Positions 32,301 to 36,743 of a stretch of 64,000 nt of DNA are shown in pieces (positions within the stretch are counted from its first letter, which is position 1; each line of letters opens with the position of its first letter). The notes under the pieces were generated by a model. It made no database searches and was not told the DNA's origin. It saw nothing but the letters and a program-made list of their open reading frames with translations. The translations under genes and the position numbers were made by a program. Source of the DNA: Segatella copri (lineage in GTDB: Bacteria > Bacteroidota > Bacteroidia > Bacteroidales > Bacteroidaceae); contig NZ_JAPDUW010000001.1 in the NCBI RefSeq assembly GCF_026015295.1, positions 1,674,001-1,738,000 of the forward strand, given 5' to 3'.

Positions 32301-32391
32301 AGCTGAAAAAATCACCGATAAGGTAATAGAAGAAAAGGACTCAGAAAATAATAATAATACAAAAGATAATAATACAAAAGATAATAAATAA
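23338..32391 (+). CDS. Giant SpvB/VCBS/Rhs polymorphic toxin
   Basis: 3017 residues, signal peptide 1-24. Residues ~190-450 match the SpvB (insecticidal toxin-complex B) N-terminal domain (NLQYPFEMPPARNGMQPSLGLQY-like). At least six FG-GAP/VCBS loops of the form D(L/I/M/V)(N/D)(G/S)DG are visible, for example DLNGDGLPDKV near 25100 and DINGDGLPDKI near 27430. Rhs/YD repeats follow, ending in the Rhs core (YHPDHLGSSSYITNLDGE...NAKEFDEETGLYYYGARYYDPR). After DPDGN (residue ~2813) comes a ~200-residue variable tip with a hydrophobic stretch (AAAIAGYALTLSVAGAEVGVP) and a 15-bp tandem repeat at its end (NNTKD twice). The likely role is contact-dependent killing of competitors. A 1-bp overlap links it to the candidate immunity gene. 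Confidence 0.88.
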   Translation: MKNYIQKVAWALVLLLAATLSLSAKDGTAVRKLFKKGVSDSISVGGSKLVVLQKDLIRNRSLSVNSIGEENVPELDFAMTNVTAGGHGYRFLPHGTHFTGEGATVKIKYDRTRIPSGYTEDDIRTYYYDPAEKHWVALERVRVDKKEECVVSKTTHFTDMINGVIQAPESPQTEGFAPTMMNDIKAADPTAKLNVIAPPSANNRGSANLQYPFEMPPARNGMQPSLGLQYSSEGGSGWLGEGWNVSVPSITLDTRWGVPRYDMSKETETYLLSGSMLSTMDDNGQMGVAHRGEKMNRKADRQFYTRQGGDFSRIIRKGDSPANYYWEVTDKQGVKYIYGGDGAVVKGNVTDASGNTREVIAEWKLKRVEELHGDYIEYVYDIVDEDVRGGLKAKAAYLKEVHAGNAGQEPHTVVLFDGNKVKQVKTNNARYGFLASSNKLLEKVTVNFQGETLRSYAFDYKEGAFHKEMLTGVRQYDNNGKEVSFQNFDYYDDVQADKGYVPFKDDSEKWNTHDDGLDAGFINPLKAVSKRFSDKPTALGGTTSSSVSGSFYAGVGVVDGSPWKSNTVGGSYSYSSDTSKGLSALVDLNGDGLPDKVYKSGGSVYYRPQIKTDNGEVVYGEPIKVKGISNFSTTKSSTNTFGANAVVGWDVLTAVVGTDKSTTKTKTTQYFSDINGDGLVDLVSNGKVYFNHLEFDGSGNAVPTFTLSSADTPSPIIYGGKVDTSVMEVSKDEQAEAIKNSPMEDIVRVWQAPKDGTVSVTGQVSLIAPTDDYDADEYQKADGVRIAIQKGGNELWNKTIAKGDNSPYSAAVSSVAVKRGDRIYFRVQSGSEETSNGSFDKVNWSPTITYAGESNILPNGLSSTEYKPEDGAIYDVNTSANVENGSSVEVRSAFHKPVTTDDVVLSIIGSNEKKDSDGNDNPNYIEKTVFARTLKANETFNGDSLNISLENTEKLTNFSFEISSTSNVDWKNIGWQASVTYKDSANVEHTMAVPAHYKTFAKALAEGKPYLTTATDTVLVVSPVLTLSDNSINGQVTLTAKTEDALIGKKSFNIENGILKADTLRFAATVGKKIWFEYSYPAAISNETVTSASVSILKDAAGLVTENVLAGFYAENDNLGFGMLYRGWGGFVYNSAEGRYAKPIDESLLKLPENENDKVDPLTMAFTPLGTDQTSMDKWVGQRQDIYLTATEASTARLTEQDVLLSNPLENDTEVAGLAGEYLQGTGAAAVSQVMSSKSTVVQGGALGITHNDASGSAKTEVTMMDMNGDGFPDIIAGGTIQYTNSLGGLSGEIYKGIGSSNSDNASQAWGYGGNPVASASSITNLISKGKATILNQQTAWLAQFSISGSAPKNTDEAVESFIDINGDGLPDKILSDKKVKLNLGYAFTEPVDWVLDRIQGGKSLSYNFGAGAGEDFGWGTTQNKSTKQSINKASGSFSAGFGIVTSESEEEYNLIDINSDGLPDKVWKNGDGITVALNTGNGFDEPISWKGASALSESASTSESANAAFTLTINIPVISIKISTNPGASTSHSINRPTYSLQDVDGDGYLDIVESEKESELKVTRSAIGRTNMLKSVTNSLGGTFTLDYAHTTPTYGLPGGKWVMSALTVDDGIHDDGPVMTTAFEYKDGKRDRHEREFLGFGEVITKNLDTEKGNSVYRQAVENYDVANYYTQGNVTATSVEDANGNKYTETKNRYDSYYLTADGDKYMFAKRDVNLWSDRASAFVPLRYTANLQYEGAANGVVTSEAWNEYYLNGYHGELKSYKYSDKGSLGEDGNGKFDYATAIKYTDNAAKHIFGLPIDVTVTGGDGSIYHHVTAKYNTNYANHITQITQQLNDGAAVTDYKYDSYGNIIQKTLPANGKGQRMWYKYRYEPEMNMYVERIDDAWGYRSEQGNFDYRYGIAKEHRDLNNFYYETDVDDLGRITGVRGPNELATGVPYAIAFEYQPLATFGESGITAPAYAVTKHYDIQHPNDDLETVTFVDGFGRAVQVKKDGVVTSASKGNSAKDENVMIVSGRNMYDAFGRVAKAFYPTTEGTGSKSTFNKSFDNVSPTVTVYDVLDRATSVTLPDNSTTTTAYTVDNGSHALVTTVTDALHNVQATHTNGSGKTLKTIQKSGPDGEITTSFEYDGIQRLVRVTDTEGNVTTSTYDMGDRRTEVNHPASGITSFTYDALGNVLTKQTANLAKEGKFITYDYDYQRLTGINYPDHPENNVKYYYGGRNASQNRIGRLMLREDGTGAIEYFYGKMGEVTKTRRTLIVPNQAIATYVTQWTYDSHNRLLEMIYPDEEKITYSYNLGGQLEKVHGYKSYGYDYVSKIGYDKFEQRTYLKYCNGAETFYTYDPQRRRLQNLTVNSGGNTIMDNAYTYDAVSNVLSVINGASVPQSGKAGGQMAHTYTYDALYRLVSATGTYTGADNKTANYTLAMGYDNMHRITSKRQILTQNNVQFDGTLNAGYDLTYTYGTDTGKKFQLANVKDVNYRTEETPSESENVNNNHAYEYDANGNLVYVNTSRTKKDGMADEKTAERKLKWDEENRLLASDDNGFVTNYWYDADGERTVKTSGESDQVYVNSEFAGGRTNTAKFSLYVSPYLVANQGGRYTKHIYIGSQRVVSKIGDFDSYGSDPRRIQYAGSETDGLSVDYKAKYTEQLQVIKDNYATFAVPYNGEDNNDYVDGKGFCCNDGSLEAAQSRVMARAMKNNFQEGDSYEKMQFYYHPDHLGSSSYITNLDGEVVQHIEYVPFGEVFIEERNNIWNTPYLFNAKEFDEETGLYYYGARYYDPRLSLWISTDALKEKTPNVSPYIYTDNNPIIYIDPDGNFRWKALAEASRKWYNLWHKNKASEVIENRDTKNPILRYSYQVCSYENGEFVVTLHYKVGKEFVNAAQNVGDAAAIAGYALTLSVAGAEVGVPLAGIGNTISGAAGITGMLIDAVNDDWADVLKSGLFVLIDKATGKLFHKYLPSHDKKIGEEGFDLGTEILDQSRQLKISGAEKITDKVIEEKDSENNNNTKDNNTKDNK
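30262..31693 (+). repeat. 1432-bp direct repeat, copy 1 (end of Rhs core)
   Basis: Collinear without net gaps with 32954-34385 (constant offset 2692). Similarity is moderate in the first ~600 bp and high after the codons for NLVYVNTSRTKK, where differences are nearly all synonymous. It ends abruptly at GAGTTTGTGGA, where the toxin tip begins. Confidence 0.9.
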
Positions 32392-32762
32392 TGGATACGA
32401 TACCTCTATGGTGCATAATATTTATTAATTGCATAACGCTCTTGAGTAGTGTATGGATACTTATATATTTATACAGAAATAGAAGTAAAAAAAGTTTTTC
32501 CACATATATATATGGAATAGCTTCATTGATAGGACTGTTCTTAGGTGTGATAAGTTTTTTTTATTACATCTGTCATGCATTTTGTGCAATATTATTTGGT
32601 ATAGAAATATTTATTGATACATATATGGAACAGAAAAAGAATCCTGTTAATAGGACTTATTTCAAAATAACAATTCCTCATCCTTCAGTTCTTAAGGGAT
32701 ACTATGGCGGTATTGGTTTTATGTTCTATGGGATAATGGTGATATTATATTACATGATATAA
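32391..32762 (+). CDS. Candidate immunity protein, integral membrane
   Basis: 123 residues whose ATG overlaps the toxin stop (TAATG). Hydrophobic segments at about 8-27, 37-62, 63-78 and 105-123 predict a multi-pass inner-membrane protein. No family recognised. The position directly after the Rhs tip, low GC and tight coupling are the standard signs of an immunity gene for the preceding toxin. A membrane location fits a toxin tip that acts at the membrane, but this is inference. Confidence 0.6.
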   Translation: MDTIPLWCIIFINCITLLSSVWILIYLYRNRSKKSFSTYIYGIASLIGLFLGVISFFYYICHAFCAILFGIEIFIDTYMEQKKNPVNRTYFKITIPHPSVLKGYYGGIGFMFYGIMVILYYMI

Positions 32763-32785
32763 TGCATGTTTTAAAGTAAACAGTT

Positions 32786-32829
32786 GAGCAGAAGGGGATA
32801 CAGAAATTACAGGTATCTTCCTTCTGCTC
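32786..32829 (+). terminator. Hairpin after the first toxin-immunity pair
   Basis: GAGCAGAAGG (32786-32795) pairs with CCTTCTGCTC (32820-32829), extended by GATAC/GTATC inside. No good T-run follows, so it may be a weak terminator or an RNA-stability hairpin. The rest of 32763-32953 holds no gene. Confidence 0.5.
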
Positions 32830-32953
32830 TATAAATAAAAGACTCGTTTATCACATAAATACGATTCAAAAATCTGATGTTTTTTAGCATAATGCTATAA
32901 AAAGGAATCGTTTGAGTTGTTATAAGATAGCAAACCTGATTATGAAATATTGA

Positions 32954-34385
32954 AAGTCTTACGGCTATGACTACGTGAACAGTATCGGCTATGACAAATT
33001 CGAGCAGCGCACCAACCTGAAGTACTGCAACGGTGCGGAGACTTTCTACACCTACGAACCCGCACGCCGCAGGCTGCAGAACCTGACGGTCAACGCAGGC
33101 GGCAAGTCCATCATGGACAATGCCTATGCCTACGATGCCGTAAGCAACGTGCTCAGCGTTGCCAACAAGGCCGCACTTCCCGAAAGCGGAAAGGCGGGCG
33201 GACAGATGGCGCATGCCTATACGTATGACGCACTCTACCGCCTGGCAAGTGCCACGGGAACTTATGCTGGAGCGGACAGCAAGACCGCTTCCTATCGGCT
33301 GGAGATGGGCTACGACAACATGCACCGCATTGTGTCGAAGAAGCAGCATTTCACGCAGCAGGGCGTGCAGTTCGACGGAACGCTCCATGTGGGCTATGAC
33401 CTGGCCTATACCTACGGCAAGACTGAGGGCAAAAAGTTCCTGCTCGCAGAAGTGAAGGATGCGAACTACCGCACGGAAGAGAATCCGAATTCCGTGGCCA
33501 AGGTGGACAACAACCATACTTACACTTACGATGCCAATGGTAACCTGGTCTATGTCAATACAAGCCGTACAAAGAAGGATGGCATGGCTGACGAGAAGAC
33601 CGCAGAGCGCAAACTCAAATGGGATGAGGAGAACCGTCTCCTTGCTTCTGATGATAACGGCTTTGTGACCAACTATTGGTATGACGCAGACGGAGAACGC
33701 ACGGTGAAGACATCGGGCGAGAGTGACCAAGTCTATGTGAACTCTGAGTTTGCAGGAGGCCGCACGAACACCGCCAAGTTCTCATTGTATGTATCTCCTT
33801 ACCTCGTTGCCAACCAAGGCGGACGCTATACAAAGCATATCTATATAGGTAGTCAGCGTGTCGTTTCCAAGATTGGTGACTTCGATTCTTACGGATCAGA
33901 CCCACGCCGCATCCAGTATGCAGGTAGTGAGACTGATGGCTTGTCTGTTGATTATAAGGTTAAATATACTCAGCAGTTGCAGGTTATCAAGGATAATTAT
34001 GCAACCTTTGCAGTGCCGTACAATGGCGAGGACAACAACGATTATGTCGATGGTAAGGGCTTCTGCTGCAATGACGGCAGCTTGGAGGCTGCGCAGGCAC
34101 GTGTTATGGCAAGAGCAATGAAGAACAATTTCCAAGAAGGTGACGCATACGAGAAGATGCAGTTCTACTACCACCCAGACCACTTGGGTAGCAGTAGTTA
34201 CATCACCAACCTTGACGGCGAGGTGGTGCAGCATATTGAATATGTTCCTTTCGGTGAAGTGTTCGTTGAGGAGCGCAATAACATCTGGAATACGCCTTAT
34301 CTTTTCAATGCGAAGGAATTCGATGAGGAAACGGGATTGTATTACTATGGGGCAAGATACTATGACCCAAGGGTGAGTTTGTGGA
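32954..34385 (+). repeat. 1432-bp direct repeat, copy 2 (orphan Rhs core)
   Basis: Second copy of 30262-31693. It begins directly after an in-frame TGA at 32951-32953 and has no promoter-like -7 element near, so it starts as a fragment of an Rhs gene and not as a complete gene. Confidence 0.9.
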
Positions 34386-35242
34386 CGACTACAGACCCTT
34401 TGGAAGAAGAATATCCAAACATTACAACATATGGATTTTGTCATAATAACCCCGTTGTTTTAGTTGACCCTGATGGCATGGGGGATTATTATAATAAGGC
34501 TGGAAGATGGTTAGGTAATGATGGAAGAAAAGATAATATTGCCTATCTCGCAGACGCTGTGTCTAAAGACAAAGCTGGAAGAAATCATTTTCAAAATGCA
34601 AATGTCTTAAGTCTGAAAAACAGTGAATTAAATATATTCGCTAATACCGTTGCCCAAGAGTCATCTGGTAATAAAATCGAATCTTTTGCATTAGCAAGTG
34701 CTATAAAGAACCTTGCAGACTATAAGGGAAAAAGTATAATGCAAACAATACAAACGGAAGGTATCTTTGGTTATAGAGATGGAGGAAACAATACTCAATA
34801 CAACAATAATGCTGAATATAGTATGGCTGCTGTCCTTAATGCTATAACTGGAGGAAAAGATTTTTCAAATGGTGCTATAAGATGGGATGGCTTTGACTTG
34901 GCAATAAAAGGCTGGGAGCATGTAAAATCGAAAAATCAAGGATTAGGAATTTCCCGTTCCCATTACCAAACTTTCTATAGTTATTGGGCTGGCGGGAATA
35001 GGCTAAAAAATGCATCTGGAAACCAAAATGCCATATTTAATCCTGAATTTCAAATGTTAGGTAAAAAACTTACTTATAGTCCAGCAATTCAAGGGTATTG
35101 GAAAGGAATGGTCTTATATAATTCTTCGGCTGCATATGGCGGAACTATTTTCTGGAGACCTGTTTCTAACTTTATAATTAAAGGTGTAAATTTAAATAGA
35201 AACTTTAGAAAAGTAAATGGAAGTAAAAACAAACCTTTATAA
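32975..35242 (+). CDS. Orphan Rhs core with alternative toxin tip (5'-truncated)
   Basis: About 755 residues if started at GTG 32975; homology to the complete Rhs protein begins at 32954, right after a stop codon, so no genuine start is expected. It reproduces the end of the Rhs core, then after DPDGM (residue ~498) carries a different ~255-residue tip. The tip contains NTVAQESSGNKIESFALASAIKNLAD and TEGIFGYRDGGN, reminiscent of cell-wall-hydrolase or lysozyme-like domains with a catalytic Glu; this is tentative. No secretion signal. It is probably a silent cassette that replaces the tip of the upstream gene by homologous recombination, as described for orphan Rhs modules in enterobacteria. 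Confidence 0.75.
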   Translation: MNSIGYDKFEQRTNLKYCNGAETFYTYEPARRRLQNLTVNAGGKSIMDNAYAYDAVSNVLSVANKAALPESGKAGGQMAHAYTYDALYRLASATGTYAGADSKTASYRLEMGYDNMHRIVSKKQHFTQQGVQFDGTLHVGYDLAYTYGKTEGKKFLLAEVKDANYRTEENPNSVAKVDNNHTYTYDANGNLVYVNTSRTKKDGMADEKTAERKLKWDEENRLLASDDNGFVTNYWYDADGERTVKTSGESDQVYVNSEFAGGRTNTAKFSLYVSPYLVANQGGRYTKHIYIGSQRVVSKIGDFDSYGSDPRRIQYAGSETDGLSVDYKVKYTQQLQVIKDNYATFAVPYNGEDNNDYVDGKGFCCNDGSLEAAQARVMARAMKNNFQEGDAYEKMQFYYHPDHLGSSSYITNLDGEVVQHIEYVPFGEVFVEERNNIWNTPYLFNAKEFDEETGLYYYGARYYDPRVSLWTTTDPLEEEYPNITTYGFCHNNPVVLVDPDGMGDYYNKAGRWLGNDGRKDNIAYLADAVSKDKAGRNHFQNANVLSLKNSELNIFANTVAQESSGNKIESFALASAIKNLADYKGKSIMQTIQTEGIFGYRDGGNNTQYNNNAEYSMAAVLNAITGGKDFSNGAIRWDGFDLAIKGWEHVKSKNQGLGISRSHYQTFYSYWAGGNRLKNASGNQNAIFNPEFQMLGKKLTYSPAIQGYWKGMVLYNSSAAYGGTIFWRPVSNFIIKGVNLNRNFRKVNGSKNKPL

Positions 35243-35288
35243 TGCTCTTTATTATCATAACGCTTCGGTATTTTTTTACCGAGGTGTT

Positions 35289-35897
35289 ATGATAATATTG
35301 CTGTTACTGATATTAGGGTGTTCTGATTCTAATAAGGTAGCCAAAGAAACAAATGTAAGCATTGATGTCATTAATAAGGTAGGATTTAAGAGTGTATTTG
35401 CAAAAAATGGCATATTTGTTAAACTTGTACCTGCAGAAGATAACTCCTATTCACTTCAGGTAAGTATTACAAATTATATTGATACTCTTGATTACTATTT
35501 AAATAGCAAGACAAAGCAACAGTCTGTACCAAAAATTTTATTTGGCACTGATTATGTATTTTTCCTTACGGGTTCTTCAAGCTACAGGTATATAACATTG
35601 TCATATTTAGATAAGCGATTTAATAAAATTATAACTCATAAATATACAACAAGCAGAGATGTGTCATCGGATATCGATGGAGCTATTTTTTTCAAAGAAG
35701 GATACTACTATTGGTATGATTTAAAAAAACATGTGCTTCATTGTATGCGTTCTAATTTAAATATGAGCTCATTTAATGAAGCTATTTTGTTTAGTGGTGA
35801 TAGTATTTTAATAAAAGAAGGATGTGAAATAAAAAAATACAAAGAGAGAGATTTTTCTCAAAAAAGCAGTTTATTGACTCCCACTATTATTAGATAG
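35289..35897 (+). CDS. Lipoprotein, candidate immunity for the orphan tip
   Basis: About 202 residues from ATG 35289; the frame extends upstream to 35217 but the Met of MIILLLLILGCSDSNK gives a proper lipoprotein signal with lipidated Cys11. The remaining sequence is beta-rich and matches no family I know. The gene follows the orphan toxin tip by 46 bp and shares its low GC. A lipoprotein facing the periplasm would suit protection against a peptidoglycan-acting toxin, consistent with the hydrolase-like tip. Expression in the present arrangement is uncertain because no promoter is evident. Confidence 0.6.
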   Translation: MIILLLLILGCSDSNKVAKETNVSIDVINKVGFKSVFAKNGIFVKLVPAEDNSYSLQVSITNYIDTLDYYLNSKTKQQSVPKILFGTDYVFFLTGSSSYRYITLSYLDKRFNKIITHKYTTSRDVSSDIDGAIFFKEGYYYWYDLKKHVLHCMRSNLNMSSFNEAILFSGDSILIKEGCEIKKYKERDFSQKSSLLTPTIIR

Positions 35898-35938
35898 TTG
35901 AGATTAGCTGTGTTCAAATTTTTACTTCCTACTAATAG

Positions 35939-35976
35939 AAATCCGTGGATAAGGAATTAACCTATCCACGGATTTT
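35939..35976. terminator. Bidirectional terminator
   Basis: AAATCCGTGGATA and TATCCACGGATTT, a perfect 13-bp stem with flanking A and T runs, between the lipoprotein gene (+) and the NlpE-like gene (-). Confidence 0.88.
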
Positions 35977-35994
35977 TATTTGTAACGTTGTTTT

Positions 35995-36456
35995 TTACTT
36001 TCTCTTTTTCAACACATAGAACCTGGCGATTTCACCTTCTGGTTCATTGCCAACCGAGTCTGTCATAACAATGATATTGTCAGCCTTCACTTTATAGAAG
36101 GTATGCTCACCGCTTGAGGGACGTACAAGCATCAGTACATTGTCATCGAGTACTTTGAATACTCCGCTTGCCTCGTTATGCCCATCCTTTTGGTCAATGT
36201 AATCCTGCTCAATCTGATATGTACTGTCAGCCTTGATGGTGAGCACTGTCTTTATACCCGGGCAATCTGCTGCCGGGAGAGTTCCCTCATACGTTCCTGC
36301 AACAGACGCCAAATCCACATTGTCCTTATTAGAAGCGGTGGTGTCAACTACATTTGCAGAATCATTGTCTGCAGCATTTGGCGTAGTCTTCTTTCCTGTG
36401 CAGGAAGCCAGAATTGCCAGAGAACTTATCGCCAAAACAATCAGTTTCGTTTTCAT
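35995..36456 (-). CDS. NlpE-like lipoprotein
   Basis: 153 residues with a lipoprotein signal (Cys19 in LAILASCTG) and an NlpE N-terminal-type barrel pattern (VAGTYEGTLPAADCPGIKTVLTI..STYQIEQDYID...GVFKV). In enterobacteria NlpE is an outer-membrane lipoprotein that senses envelope stress; single-domain relatives in Bacteroidota are of unknown role. It is transcribed divergently from rteA from a -7 element TACTTTTG (36518-36525, minus strand), with a small hairpin GCGGA-acta-TCCGC in its leader. It is not part of the CTnDOT core as I know it, so it is probably cargo. Confidence 0.75.
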   Translation of the reverse strand: MKTKLIVLAISSLAILASCTGKKTTPNAADNDSANVVDTTASNKDNVDLASVAGTYEGTLPAADCPGIKTVLTIKADSTYQIEQDYIDQKDGHNEASGVFKVLDDNVLMLVRPSSGEHTFYKVKADNIIVMTDSVGNEPEGEIARFYVLKKRK

Positions 36457-36517
36457 ACTTTCCTTTTAAGTTATAATAATCAATTACCTATTGGCGGAAC
36501 TATCCGCTAAGACGGTG

Positions 36518-36525
36518 CAAAAGTA
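36518..36525 (-). promoter_or_regulatory. -7 element TACTTTTG of the NlpE-like gene
   Basis: CAAAAGTA on the plus strand, the reverse complement of TACTTTTG, 62 bp upstream of the start codon. Confidence 0.5.
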
Positions 36526-36594
36526 AATAAAAAGAATGAAAATGTATAATTAAATAAAAAAAAACAACGTAAAAGATACGCAAATTAGCTTATA

Positions 36595-36607
36595 TGTACG
36601 ACGTACA
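36595..36607. promoter_or_regulatory. Perfect palindrome TGTACG-A-CGTACA upstream of rteA
   Basis: 13-bp palindrome in the divergent NlpE/rteA control region, about 70 bp before the rteA -7 element. Possible operator for a dimeric regulator; the cognate protein is unknown. Confidence 0.35.
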
Positions 36608-36675
36608 GATCGTTTTTAAAGTAATAAAAGTTGTTATAAAATGAGCAGAAATTCGTAATTGTGAAGCTATGAGTG

Positions 36676-36683
36676 TATCTTTG
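36676..36683 (+). promoter_or_regulatory. -7 element TATCTTTG of rteA
   Basis: Matches TAnnTTTG and sets the rteA start downstream at 36744, excluding an earlier ATG at 36669. Confidence 0.5.
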
Positions 36684-36743
36684 TCAACTAAAGACAATAT
36701 AAATTGGCAATATGTAATAGTAATATCAAAAGATAATAGCAAT

